This document shows positions 8,619 through 17,432 of a stretch of DNA of 64,000 nucleotides, in pieces. This stretch comes from Shouchella patagoniensis. Its GTDB lineage: Bacteria > Bacillota > Bacilli > Bacillales > Bacillaceae_D. The notes under the pieces were generated by a model. It was not told where the DNA came from. It worked only from the letters and a program-made list of their open reading frames with translations, and did no database searches. The position numbers and the translations under genes are program-made. The first letter of the stretch is position 1. Every line of letters begins with the position of its first letter. The stretch is from NCBI RefSeq assembly GCF_002019705.1, contig NZ_KV917377.1, positions 2,044,565-2,108,564 on the forward strand, given 5' to 3'.

Positions 8619-9296
8619 TTATTGTTGAAAATAATGAGGGTATTCATCTTTTAAAGCCGATTGATCATATTGAAGCAGTGTAAGATGAGCATGCATGACG
8701 ATTTCCGCTTCCAATACATTTTTTGCTTTAATCGCATTCAGCATCGCTTCATGTTGTTCAATTAACAAATCCCAGTTTAATTTCAAGTGCATGCTAAGTT
8801 TGCGCATTCGATTTAAGTGGGTGTCCATTCGTTGCACAATCTCCCAGACACGTACTTTATTTGTGCCCTCGGCAAGCGTTAAATGAAACGTCCGATCAAG
8901 TTCAAACAACAATTCCTCATCGTCGTTTTCTTTTGCTTGCTTTTGCTCGACAACATTTCTTTCCATTTTACTAAGACTTGACTCGTCAATCGTTGAGCAA
9001 GCCAGCTTAATAATGGCTGCTTCTGTATGTTCTCTCATAAAGCGGGCATCTTCAACATGGTTTAAATCAATAAGCGTCACAAAGGAACCTCTCTGTGGGA
9101 GAATATGAAGTAATTCATCCTCCGATAGTTTCAAAAAAGCTTCCCTTACAGGCGTGCGGCTCACATTTAATTCTTCAGCAATATCTTTTTCAGAAATGGC
9201 TGTACCTGGAGGCAATTTCAGCGTCATAATCCTCGCACGTATCGTCTCGTAAACATATTCCCGTGTAGACACGTTAAACTTCGTCTGATTATTCAT
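8619..9296 (-). CDS. GntR-family transcriptional regulator, FadR/FCD subfamily
   Basis: DNA-binding regulator of 225 aa. A winged helix-turn-helix covers residues 15-72 (EKDIAEELNVSRTPVREAF). An FCD effector-binding domain covers about 80-215, with acidic/His metal or ligand residues such as DARFMREHTEAA and the late HAHL. It is read in the same direction as uxuA, 131 bp upstream. By analogy with UxuR/ExuR-type regulators it probably senses a hexuronate intermediate and controls uxuA-kdgA and perhaps the flanking importers (inference). AGAGGTG precedes the ATG at normal spacing. Confidence 0.85.
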   Translation of the reverse strand: MNNQTKFNVSTREYVYETIRARIMTLKLPPGTAISEKDIAEELNVSRTPVREAFLKLSEDELLHILPQRGSFVTLIDLNHVEDARFMREHTEAAIIKLACSTIDESSLSKMERNVVEQKQAKENDDEELLFELDRTFHLTLAEGTNKVRVWEIVQRMDTHLNRMRKLSMHLKLNWDLLIEQHEAMLNAIKAKNVLEAEIVMHAHLTLLQYDQSALKDEYPHYFQQ

Positions 9297-9394
9297 TCGT
9301 TCACCTCTTAAATTGATACTACCACACTACCATACAAGTATGCTAGAGAAAAATGAACCGCTTTCACTTAGGTGGGGTGGGAGCGGTAGGGAAG

Positions 9395-9509
9395 GAAGCA
9401 GATTAAGATTTAGTGCTCGCAGCTCAGGATTTAGTACACGCAACTCAGGGTTTAGTGCTCGTAGCTCAGGGTTTAGGCGCAAAACTCTGGGTTCAAGCCT
9501 CGCAGTATA
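9395..9509 (+). repeat. Short array of ~21-bp repeats (GGATTTA type)
   Basis: Five imperfect units of 20-21 bp in tandem. Each starts with a variant of AGGRTTTAG and ends with CGYARCTC, for example AGGGTTTAGTGCTCGTAGCT. The last two units are more diverged. The phase is regular, so any in-frame reading shows a 7-residue periodicity (S-S-G-F), but I regard that as a by-product. The array lies upstream of the second sugar importer's promoter. Confidence 0.7.
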
Positions 9510-9558
9510 GTTTTCATATTACTAACCCCTTCAATAAACTAAAAATTCTATCTACATA

Positions 9559-9636
9559 TTGACTCGCTTTGCAGTATAGTATAGAAAACAGCTGTCCTTT
9601 CTTTACCTCGTAAACTCATTAATGCAAGCGCTTTCA
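9559..9636 (+). promoter_or_regulatory. Promoter and cre operator of the second sugar importer
   Basis: TTGACT (9559-9564) and overlapping TATAGT/TATAGA (9575-9585) form a likely SigA promoter, although the spacing to TATAGA is a short 15 nt. TGCAAGCGCTTTCA at 9623-9636 is a near-ideal cre site, about 30 nt before the lipoprotein start. A CcpA roadblock downstream of the transcription start is likely. Confidence 0.65.
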
Positions 9637-9665
9637 AAATAAGTTGCACTTAAGGAGGTTCCCAC

Positions 9666-10913
9666 ATGAAACGTTTAGCCGCTCTAGTAAGTGTTTCGTT
9701 TCTCGCCCTTTCAGGCTGTCAGTTGCCAACTTCATCCGGTGAGGAAAAACCCGTTATTACGCTTTGGTATTGGAACCGTAGCTTAAGTGATGATGTCATT
9801 GCCAAAGCACAGGAAGCTTTCCCTGATGTCACCATCGAGGCGCAGAAAATTGGCGGTGACGAGTACAAAACCAAACTCCATACTGCGTTAATCGCCGGTA
9901 GAGGTCCTGATATTGTGGCGATGAATGATTGGGCCTTTGAATATCTTGCGTACGAAGAGGAATTTGTTAACTTGCTTGATTATGGAGCCGGTGAGTTGGA
10001 AGAAGACTATCTTGATTGGAAGTGGCAAGCAGTCGAAGATCCTGATTCTGGGTCATTAATTGCTTTGCCGATCGATACTGGACCAACTGCTCTTTATTAC
10101 CGTGCTGATTTATTTGAGGAAGCGGGCTTGCCTACAGAACCGGAAGACGTCCATGCGGCGCTGCAAACATGGGACGACTATATTGACGCTGCGATTCAAT
10201 TAAAAGAAGAAACAGGTGCGTATATGTTTGAATCCATTACGAAACCTTACTTGCAAATGCTTGAGCAACAGTCTGATAAGTACTTCGCCGAGGATGGTTC
10301 ATATATCGGTGATGGCGAATCGATTCAAACCGCTTGGTCAACTGCCATTCGCATACATGAGGAAGGGTTATCAGCTCGCCTCACTGATGGTCAAGAAACG
10401 AATGCCGCATTAAACGGCGGCGATGTCGCCTCCCGTGTTGGCGCGGTGTGGGAATCACAAATTACTCAAGATGCGGCACCTGATACAGCCGGGAAATGGC
10501 GCGTCACCCGGACTCCAGGGGGCGACGGAAACAACGGTGGGTCATTCATTGGCGTTTTGGCGAGTTCACCAATGAAAGATGAAGCCGTCGAAATTACGAA
10601 GTGGCTTGTTTCACCTGATGCCCAGCAACAACATTATTTAGACGTAAACCTTTTCCCTTCAACGATTGCGACACTCGAGTCGGAGTTGATGCACAAGCCA
10701 GATCCGTTTTACGGTGAGCAAATGGTTGCTGATGTGTTTATTGAATCAGCAAAAAATGTTCCGCCTACGTTTTACGGCGAACATTACGGGATCTTCCGCG
10801 ATATTTTTAATGACGAATTAGTCCTTGTTGACCGAACAAATAAAAATCCAGATCAAGCCTGGGAAGATGCTCAACGCCAAGCAGCGCGCGAACTGTCCCG
10901 ACTTGAGAAATAA
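9666..10913 (+). CDS. Extracellular sugar-binding lipoprotein of an ABC importer
   Basis: Solute-binding protein of 415 aa. A lipoprotein signal ends at LSGC (Cys 18), and AAGGAGG precedes the ATG by 8 nt. The mature part opens with the usual ITLWYWNRSL and has PLPIDTGPTALYYRADLFEEAG-like core elements, as in CUT1 sugar-binding proteins. It is first in a three-gene operon with permeases at 10926 and 11868. The cre site upstream and the adjoining hexuronate catabolic genes suggest uptake of a uronate-containing oligosaccharide, but this is inference. Confidence 0.87.
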   Translation: MKRLAALVSVSFLALSGCQLPTSSGEEKPVITLWYWNRSLSDDVIAKAQEAFPDVTIEAQKIGGDEYKTKLHTALIAGRGPDIVAMNDWAFEYLAYEEEFVNLLDYGAGELEEDYLDWKWQAVEDPDSGSLIALPIDTGPTALYYRADLFEEAGLPTEPEDVHAALQTWDDYIDAAIQLKEETGAYMFESITKPYLQMLEQQSDKYFAEDGSYIGDGESIQTAWSTAIRIHEEGLSARLTDGQETNAALNGGDVASRVGAVWESQITQDAAPDTAGKWRVTRTPGGDGNNGGSFIGVLASSPMKDEAVEITKWLVSPDAQQQHYLDVNLFPSTIATLESELMHKPDPFYGEQMVADVFIESAKNVPPTFYGEHYGIFRDIFNDELVLVDRTNKNPDQAWEDAQRQAARELSRLEK

Positions 10914-10925
10914 GGAGGAACCGTG

Positions 10926-11855
10926 ATGACGCAACCAAAACATGAAGTTGCCCGCCCCCCTGTCTTTCATAACAAGCCATCGCTCTGGGCAGAGATTTGG
11001 AAAAAGCGTACACTTTACTTATTTATTTCCCCGTTCTTTCTTTTATTTGCTGTCTTTGGCATCTTCCCAATCATCTACTCCCTTTACTTGTCCTTTCATA
11101 ATTGGTCAGGACTTGGGGAGAGAACTTTTGTCGGTCTCTCAAATTTTCAGTACTTGATTACGGATGCAGGCTTTTGGCAAGCAGTTGGTAATACGTTTGG
11201 CATTTGGTTTTTATCAAGCATTCCGATGCTTTTCTTTGCGCTCGTTATTGCATTCCTGTTGAATTTGCCGTCGCTTACAGGTAGAGGCACGTATCGAACC
11301 TTATTCTTTATTACAAACGTCACATCAATTGTTGCGGTGGCGATTATTTTTGAAACGATTTTCAGCAATCAATATGGGCTGATGAATTACTTGCTTTCCC
11401 TTGTAGGAATTGGTTCGCTTGAATGGATGAACTCGAGCTTTTTAATAAAAGTTGTCATTGCTTCAATGGTTGTTTGGCGTTTTGTTGGCTACAACGCAAT
11501 CATTTATTTGGCTGGCTTGCAAAGCATTCCAAAGACACTTTATGAAGCTGCAATTATCGATGGTGCCAACAAAATCCAAATCTTCTTTCGAATCACAATC
11601 CCGATGCTACGGCCAATTATTTTGTTTACCGTTATTATGACAACGATCGGATCGATGCAGATCTTTACGGAACCACAGATTTTGCTCGGCAATTCTGGTG
11701 GTGTTGGTGGAGCTGGGATGACAATGACGCTCTACATGTATAATGAAGGCTTCTTAAATCAACAATTTGGTTATGCGTCTGCCGTCTCATGGGCAATGTT
11801 TATTATTATCGCTGTGTTCTCTCTTATAAACTGGAAACTAGTACAGAAAGCATAA
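10926..11855 (+). CDS. Sugar ABC transporter permease, MalF-type
   Basis: Integral membrane permease of about 309 aa with six predicted hydrophobic segments (the first at about residues 32-55, LYLFISPFFLLF). The EAA-type coupling loop is YEAAIIDGANKIQIFFRITI followed by PMLRP. ATG 10926 is preferred over the adjacent GTG 10923 because GGAGG is 7 nt upstream. It follows the binding-protein gene by 12 bp and precedes the MalG-like partner by 12 bp. Confidence 0.9.
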   Translation: MTQPKHEVARPPVFHNKPSLWAEIWKKRTLYLFISPFFLLFAVFGIFPIIYSLYLSFHNWSGLGERTFVGLSNFQYLITDAGFWQAVGNTFGIWFLSSIPMLFFALVIAFLLNLPSLTGRGTYRTLFFITNVTSIVAVAIIFETIFSNQYGLMNYLLSLVGIGSLEWMNSSFLIKVVIASMVVWRFVGYNAIIYLAGLQSIPKTLYEAAIIDGANKIQIFFRITIPMLRPIILFTVIMTTIGSMQIFTEPQILLGNSGGVGGAGMTMTLYMYNEGFLNQQFGYASAVSWAMFIIIAVFSLINWKLVQKA

Positions 11856-11867
11856 GGAGGAGATTCG

Positions 11868-12698
11868 ATGTCATCTGATCGTTTTTTTGCGAAACTGCTC
11901 ACCCATTTCATCTTGTTGATTGGCGTCATTATCTCCGTTTTTCCGTTTTATTGGCTTGTCGTGATGGCAACAAATACGTCTAGTGAGATTGTCCGTTTTC
12001 CACCGAAGCTGACCTTTGGTGGTGAATTGTTTACAAATGTTTCGAACGTGCTTGGTTCAATTGATTTTTTCCAAGCGTTTTTTAATACATTGTTTGTTTC
12101 ATCTGTAAATGTACTCGGAATCTTGTTCTTTTGTTCATTGGCTGGATTCGCTTTTGCTAAATTTCAGTTCCCTGGAAAGAACATGTTGTTTGTCGCTTTG
12201 TTATTAACGATGATGATACCCGCTCAAATGAGTTTCGTTCCATCGTTTTTACTAATAGCCGAGTTTGGTTGGGTTGATACGTACAAAGCATTGATTATTC
12301 CAGGTCTCGCAAGCGCTTTTGGGATTTTCTGGATACGACAATTTTGCCAAGATGCGGTTCCCGACGAACTACTAGAAGCTGGTCGGCTTGATGGCTGCAA
12401 TACGTTCCGTTTGTATTGGAATGTTGCCTTGCCCTCACTTAAGCCAGCGCTAACATTTCTTGGTATCTTCACGTTTATTGGCGTCTGGAATGATTACTTG
12501 TGGCCTCTCGTTACGATTAATTCACCGAGTCGTTATACGCTTCAAGTGATGCTCGCCCAGTTAAATGGCGTCTATGACACGGATTACGCCATTATTATGA
12601 CTGGTACATTGATGGCGACAGTGCCGCTGATCGTATTGTTTATTATCTTTAGTAAGCAGTTTATGGCAGGTGTTGCTGAAGGGGCAGTAAAAGAGTAA
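11868..12698 (+). CDS. Sugar ABC transporter permease, MalG-type
   Basis: Second permease of the importer, 276 aa, six hydrophobic segments. The N-terminal helix ILLIGVIISVFPFYWLVV is typical of the family, and the EAA loop reads LEAGRLDGCNTFRLYWNVAL. AAGGAGGAG precedes the ATG. The last gene of the operon, it is followed at once by a GC-rich stem-loop terminator. No ATP-binding subunit is encoded nearby. Confidence 0.9.
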   Translation: MSSDRFFAKLLTHFILLIGVIISVFPFYWLVVMATNTSSEIVRFPPKLTFGGELFTNVSNVLGSIDFFQAFFNTLFVSSVNVLGILFFCSLAGFAFAKFQFPGKNMLFVALLLTMMIPAQMSFVPSFLLIAEFGWVDTYKALIIPGLASAFGIFWIRQFCQDAVPDELLEAGRLDGCNTFRLYWNVALPSLKPALTFLGIFTFIGVWNDYLWPLVTINSPSRYTLQVMLAQLNGVYDTDYAIIMTGTLMATVPLIVLFIIFSKQFMAGVAEGAVKE

Positions 12699-12702
12699 GT
12701 CT

Positions 12703-12728
12703 AAAGCCGCTTAATAGCGGCTTTTTAT
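12703..12728 (+). terminator. Terminator of the second sugar-importer operon
   Basis: Perfect 9-bp stem AAAGCCGCT/AGCGGCTTT with a TAAT loop and trailing T residues, 5 nt after the permease stop codon. Confidence 0.9.
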
Positions 12729-12814
12729 TATGTCTTCAAAAATAATTGATTCCTTTTTCTTTTCAGAATGTTACACTAAAGAAATCGATTTTTGGAAAGA
12801 AGGAGGCTAATGAG

Positions 12815-13585
12815 ATGAGGCAACAACAAGCGATTCATCAAATCACTCAAAGTTTAATAGCTGACAAACGCGTACGTGCCGTCTATCTGAAAGGTTCAAT
12901 CGGTCGAGGCGAGCACGATGAACATTCTGATGTTGACTTGTATTGTTTTGTGAATGAATCAAATAAGGAAGCTTTCTTAAAAGACCGATTGCGTCATTTA
13001 GAGTCATACCGCAAGCTTGTTTTTTTCGAAGATTATTTCATTATTGCCCCACAGATCATTGCTGTTTTTGATGACTTGCTTCACGTTGACTTATATACAG
13101 TGACCGAAAAAACATTCCAATCAAACGATTACTTTCGTGTCCTGTATGACCCTAAAAACATACTCGCACCTTATAAGTCGGCGCAAACTCTGGCCTTAAC
13201 AACCGAGGAATTTCAAGATTGTGCCCATGATATCGCTTGGTTTTTATTTCAATATAGCAAGTCAGCTAACCGAGGAAACGATCTTTGGTCTGCGGCAATG
13301 GTCCATAATGTCTTGGTGAATCTCTCAAAAGTTTTGTTACACCGGTAGCAACCTAACCGTGCCCAACTCGGTCTTAAAGAATTAGCAGCTACATTGCCAC
13401 AAAAGCAACTTCATGCGGTTACGAGCATTTACAATAAAGCAACCCCTAATAGCCACCCTCTAGCAGTACAGCAACTTGTTTTGCTCTTACAAGAAGAACA
13501 AGCGTGGCTAGAAAAGGAACTTGGAGCTGATTCTCAGATTATATCCTTTATGAAAACGATCATGGCTGAACTGCTCATGCGCTGA
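12815..13585 (+). pseudogene. Nucleotidyltransferase-fold gene interrupted by an in-frame TAG
   Basis: The first 177 codons encode a Pol-beta-like nucleotidyltransferase domain. The motif GSIGRGEHDEHSDVDL spans residues 27-42, with metal-binding Asp 39 and Asp 41, as in aminoglycoside/lincosamide nucleotidyltransferases. Codon 178 is TAG (13346-13348). The same frame then stays open for 79 codons (QPNRAQLGLKEL...ELLMR) to TGA at 13585, with uninterrupted coding character. A Tyr codon (TAY) changed to TAG is the simplest explanation. AGGAGG lies 8 nt before ATG 12815. It may be a recent pseudogene, a sequencing error, or a gene read through at amber. Substrate unknown. Confidence 0.75.
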
Positions 13586-13632
13586 AACTTTTCACCCCTA
13601 ACATACGTACAAAAGAAAAGGAGTTGATGTAA

Positions 13633-15318
13633 ATGAAAAGCTTACGTTACATCCCATTTATTGTTTGTACGACCTTTATCCTTTTCTTTATACCTAAACT
13701 TGCTTTTGCCGCTGATTTTACCATTGAAGAAGTGCGCATTGACGCTTATTTACATGAGGATGGCACGGTAAAGGTCGAAGAATCACATACGTATGACTAT
13801 AGAGGGGACTTTAATGGTATTTCACGCTCACTGATCCCACAAGAAAATTCAGATATTCTCGATTTTGTGGCAAGTGAAGATGACGTTTCCCTTGAAGTAG
13901 AACGAGAAGATAACCAGTACCTCATTTACCGTGGGGGCGAAGATGAAACCATTACGATTGATCTCTTTTATACGGTCACAAATGGTGTACTTGTATACGA
14001 AGTTGTCGCTGATTTTTATTACCCTTTCTTTGATCGTAGCAATGAATCCGATTATAAACAGATGGACGTTTACGTTCATCCACCGCAAGAAGTTGAACCT
14101 GTGATTGCTTATGGGGAAGACGCGGCAGCTAATTTAGTAACGACGAAAGAAGACGGAACTGTCCACTTTGCTATGGGTCATGTAAACAGTGGGGAGAACG
14201 GCAATATTCGTGTAACGTTTGATGCCGACTTGTTTCCATCAAGTACGGTATTGCCAGGTTCCATGCACGATTCCATTATGCAAGAATTTGAGACTTACAA
14301 AGAACAACAAGAACGTTTTGAAACCCGGGCTGCTTCGCTCGATGCAAGTGCACCCTATTTCATTGTTGCTCTTGTACTTTACCTCTTACTCTTATTCTTT
14401 TATATGTGGAGAAGGCGCAGTACGCTTTTACATGAAGTTGATCGAACGTCATCCACCGTCCCTTCAGAGGGCAACATCAGCTTAACCGCAATTATTGCCC
14501 ATATGAAATATGACGTGGTAAATACGGATTTGCTGACTGCAAGTTTGCTTGATTTAGTACGCAAAGGATATGTGAAACACGATGGAGAAAAAGCCTTTGA
14601 AGTGATCGATTGGCAAGTCGAGTACTCGCACGAAACCATTTTACTCAGATGGCTTTTTACTAAGATTGGCAACGATGGAACGTTTATGTATAGTGATTTG
14701 GACCAGTACTTAGAACACACAAAGAACCACGAGACATTCTACCAAGACTTTGAAGCGTGGAAAAAAGAAGTTCTTCAAGAATTAAAACAAAATCATTTGC
14801 GTGAACGCAAAGGAATGTTGCGGACATTCATTGGTTTATCAAGCCTGCCTCTTATTCCTTATGCCATTACACTTGGCATTCATCAACTGTTTCTTTGGAT
14901 GGCTTTAGCGATTGTTTTTGCGCTTACGCTTGTGATGATTGCTTTGTTTTATCACCCACGGACGATAAATGGAATCAAGCTTCACTCAGAGTGGAAAGGG
15001 ATTCTCAATTACTATCGTAGTATGGATAAAAAGGATTGGCACCAATTATCTGATGATGAGAAGTTGAGAGCGACGATTTACACGCTTGGCTTCAACCATA
15101 AAACCGTGGAATCTAAACATAAACAACTGGGCGACTCTCTCTCCTCATCCCACAGCAGCACTGTTGCTCCGCTTATCTTAATCGCACTCGCCACAAATGA
15201 ACACTTCTCGCACGCTACGAGAACAGCTTCTGCATCTGGTGCAGGTGCTCATGGCAGTCCTCCTAGTGGAGGAGGTGCTGGAGCTGGTGGCGGCGGCGGC
15301 GGTTCAGGTGGATTTTAA
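13633..15318 (+). CDS. DUF2207 family membrane protein with Gly-rich C-terminus
   Basis: Predicted surface-exposed membrane protein of 561 aa. A signal peptide ends near residue 27 (PKLAFAADF). A beta-rich extracellular DUF2207 domain covers about 30-225. Transmembrane segments lie near 238-256 and as a pair near 400-445, separated by a cytoplasmic stretch. The tail is Gly/Ser-rich (GGGAGAGGGGGGSGGF), a frequent ending in this family. AAAGGAG precedes the ATG. Function of the family is unknown. The gene is monocistronic and ends at a strong palindromic terminator. Confidence 0.82.
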   Translation: MKSLRYIPFIVCTTFILFFIPKLAFAADFTIEEVRIDAYLHEDGTVKVEESHTYDYRGDFNGISRSLIPQENSDILDFVASEDDVSLEVEREDNQYLIYRGGEDETITIDLFYTVTNGVLVYEVVADFYYPFFDRSNESDYKQMDVYVHPPQEVEPVIAYGEDAAANLVTTKEDGTVHFAMGHVNSGENGNIRVTFDADLFPSSTVLPGSMHDSIMQEFETYKEQQERFETRAASLDASAPYFIVALVLYLLLLFFYMWRRRSTLLHEVDRTSSTVPSEGNISLTAIIAHMKYDVVNTDLLTASLLDLVRKGYVKHDGEKAFEVIDWQVEYSHETILLRWLFTKIGNDGTFMYSDLDQYLEHTKNHETFYQDFEAWKKEVLQELKQNHLRERKGMLRTFIGLSSLPLIPYAITLGIHQLFLWMALAIVFALTLVMIALFYHPRTINGIKLHSEWKGILNYYRSMDKKDWHQLSDDEKLRATIYTLGFNHKTVESKHKQLGDSLSSSHSSTVAPLILIALATNEHFSHATRTASASGAGAHGSPPSGGGAGAGGGGGGSGGF

Positions 15319-15330
15319 GTTCCAATACGA

Positions 15331-15364
15331 AAACGAAGCATAGGCAGCTGCCTATGCTTCGTTT
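15331..15364. terminator. 34-bp perfect palindrome, likely bidirectional terminator
   Basis: AAACGAAGCATAGGCAG is followed directly by its exact reverse complement, so the RNA would form a stem of about 15 bp with a minimal loop. It lies 12 nt after the DUF2207 stop codon. The T tract is short, so termination is likely but not certain. Confidence 0.7.
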
Positions 15365-15500
15365 GGCTTACAGAAATCACTTCGATGAATCTATGTATGT
15401 ATGACCAATCATTTGATGCTCGTTTCTTGTGATGATGCACGGGACTCGCTCTTTAACATAGGCTATTACCATCAGTCTTTATCATGAAAGGAAGATTCAA

Positions 15501-15998
15501 ATGGATCAGCATCGACTATGTCCACCCTATCCACTCGTTCCGTATCAGCATCCTATCGCGACGAGATATATGCAGTCCATGCATCATCATCCATTAACTG
15601 ACTATGGAAATCAACCTTACGTTACCAATATTGAAGAAGCGACTCTTAACAATCAATCGTACCGTACCGCTTTATGGACAGGAGCATATTTGCAAGTAAC
15701 GTTAATGAGCATTCCACCTGGAGATGATATCGGTCTAGAAATCCACCCTAATACGGATCAATTTTTGCGAATTGAACAAGGTATGGGCATAGCGTATATG
15801 GGCGATGCCCAAAATCATCTCACATTTCAACAGCCTGTTTACGAAAACTCTGCCATTATGGTTCCAGCTGGAAAGTGGCATAATGTTGTAAACACGGGGC
15901 ATATACCACTTAAACTATATTCGATTTATGCTCCTCCCCACCATCCACACGGAACCGTTCAACAAACAAAGGCCATTGCGATGCAAGAAGAGTCTTAA
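15501..15998 (+). CDS. Cupin-domain protein
   Basis: Single-domain cupin, 165 aa. Motif 1 is the GLEIHPNTDQFLRIEQG region (about 78-94), supplying His, Asp/Gln and Glu metal ligands in a variant of the usual HxH pattern. Motif 2 is VPAGKWHNVVNTG (about 121-133). The N-terminus is rich in Pro, His and Tyr, as in some spore-associated cupins. GAAAGGAAG precedes the ATG. It could be a sugar isomerase-like or small-molecule-binding cupin; no substrate can be assigned. It is a single-gene unit with a stem-loop at 16015. Confidence 0.8.
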   Translation: MDQHRLCPPYPLVPYQHPIATRYMQSMHHHPLTDYGNQPYVTNIEEATLNNQSYRTALWTGAYLQVTLMSIPPGDDIGLEIHPNTDQFLRIEQGMGIAYMGDAQNHLTFQQPVYENSAIMVPAGKWHNVVNTGHIPLKLYSIYAPPHHPHGTVQQTKAIAMQEES

Positions 15999-16014
15999 GA
16001 GATGGCGGTTAAAT

Positions 16015-16040
16015 AAGGGCCATTTACTGGCTCTTTTTCT
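16015..16040 (+). terminator. Terminator after the cupin gene
   Basis: Eight-bp stem AAGGGCCA/TGGCTCTT (one G-U pair) with a TTTAC loop, followed by TTTTTCT, 17 nt past the stop codon. Confidence 0.8.
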
Positions 16041-16088
16041 ATGTTGCCTATGACCATTTAATAAAAACCCATTCATAACTAAAAAACG

Positions 16089-16835
16089 TTACGGCGAATC
16101 ATCCTTAAACAACTCTCTTAACAATTTCTCTCGGTTGTTTATAAAGTAACTTATGACTTGATAGTGGTCTGTATCTTCATAGTCGGTTTTTTTGATCTTG
16201 TCCCCATCAAATGAAAAGATGTCTGCCTTTGGAAAACCAAGCAAGATTGGTGAATGAGTTGCAATAATGAATTGCGTGTCCCCTTGAACAGTCAAGTCAT
16301 GTAGAATACGCAAGAACGCAAGCTGCCTTTGTGGAGACAAAGCGGCTTCTGGCTCATCTAGTAAATAAATCGCCTTTTTTCGAAAGCGGTTGGTAAACAA
16401 TGATAGAAACGATTCTCCGTGAGATTGATGATGAAGCGATTTTCCACCATAAGACGCATACACTTGTTCAGGTTTCCCATCTTCTAAAGCAACTTCATCA
16501 ATGTGCGTAGCAAATTGATAAAAAGACTCTGCTCTCAAGAAAAAGCCATTTGTTATTTTCGGCAACCAAGACAAACGGACATAATCTCCTAAAGCCGACG
16601 CTGATTCATGAACGTCATAAACATTATTGCGGCTTCCACCCGCTGTGTGAAAGCCACATTTGTCCGCAATGGCTTCTAGCATCGTGGACTTACCAGAACC
16701 ATTTTCCCCGACTAAAAAGGTCACACCTTTTGATAGATCAATCCGTTCTGTTTTACGAACAAATGGAATCGAAAATGGATACCTCCCATATGTATCAATT
16801 TGATCGTGTTGAATTGTAATACGTTTTAAGAACAT
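16089..16835 (-). CDS. AAA-family ATPase (COG3910-like)
   Basis: Stand-alone ABC/SMC-type ATPase of 248 aa without membrane domain. Walker A GENGSGKS is at residues 43-50, an ABC-signature-like SHGESF near 138, Walker B YLLDEPEAALSP near 157-168, and a switch His in ATHSPILLGFP near 190. Proteins of this kind are common soluble ATPases of unknown role, some linked to defence or DNA repair. No nuclease or toxin partner is adjacent, so no defence role is claimed. GGAGGA lies upstream of the ATG. The upstream region contains the 143-bp repeat array. Confidence 0.85.
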   Translation of the reverse strand: MFLKRITIQHDQIDTYGRYPFSIPFVRKTERIDLSKGVTFLVGENGSGKSTMLEAIADKCGFHTAGGSRNNVYDVHESASALGDYVRLSWLPKITNGFFLRAESFYQFATHIDEVALEDGKPEQVYASYGGKSLHHQSHGESFLSLFTNRFRKKAIYLLDEPEAALSPQRQLAFLRILHDLTVQGDTQFIIATHSPILLGFPKADIFSFDGDKIKKTDYEDTDHYQVISYFINNREKLLRELFKDDSP

Positions 16836-16980
16836 GAAGTTAAGCTCCTCCTATGTCTGATTAAGTAAATTATCCGCTTATCATTTATACGGTTATTATA
16901 GCTTAAAACGGACAAGCGTCTGCCTCCTCTATCTCGATAACACAAAGAAGTCAACAGCAAATTTCCGCCTTGCCTCTCCA

Positions 16981-17338
16981 CTCTCCTCACTTGAATCTCC
17001 GCGGTGAACTCTCCATTCTCCACATCCGCTACTTAAATTCCGTTCCTCTCGTTGAATCTCCGCAATTCTAATTAAATCTCCTTCTTCCACAGCAAATCTC
17101 CTCCTCAGCCTCTTAATTCTCCGCTCTCCTCGCTTGAATCTCCGCGGTGAACTCTCCATTCTCCACATCCGCCACTTAATTTCCGATCCTCTCGTTGAAT
17201 CTCCGCAATTCTAATTAAATCTCCTTCTTCCGCAGCAAATCTCCTCCTCAGCCTCTTAATTCTCCACTCTCCTCACTTGAATCTCCGCGGCGAACTCTCC
17301 ATTCTCCACATCCGCTACTTAAATTCCGTTCCTCTCGT
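16981..17338. repeat. 143-bp tandem repeat (2.5 copies) built from ~21-bp units
   Basis: Copies begin at 16981, 17124 and 17267, an exact period of 143 bp; the third is cut at about 17338. Copies differ by only a few substitutions. Read on the minus strand, each copy divides into seven units of 21 or 19 bp that begin with variants of GCGGAGATT (five of 21 plus two of 19 makes 143). Short frames across it are broken by the 19-bp units and look non-coding. It separates the AAA ATPase from the cyclase gene. Confidence 0.85.
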
Positions 17339-17432
17339 TAAAACTCCGACTACTGCATTAATTCTCTGTCTTCTTATTCTAACCTCCGTAATAGCTATAG
17401 CTATTACACGTAACTGTTGACTTAGTCTTTTT

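Noticed and set aside
9395-9509. Possible CRISPR array
   Set aside because: Units abut with no unique spacers of constant length, repeats are degenerate, and no cas genes are present.
9313-9510. 65-codon frame with Ser/Arg/Gly heptad pattern
   Set aside because: The pattern follows from the 21-bp DNA repeat; no ribosome-binding site, and the sequence is unlike any protein I know.
16089-16835. AAA ATPase as part of a phage-defence system
   Set aside because: No partner nuclease, reverse transcriptase or toxin gene lies next to it; the ATPase alone does not support the claim.
16826-17168. Arg/Glu-rich minus-strand frames across the 143-bp repeat
   Set aside because: Frames are broken by the 19-bp sub-units and lack ribosome-binding sites; composition mirrors the repeat.
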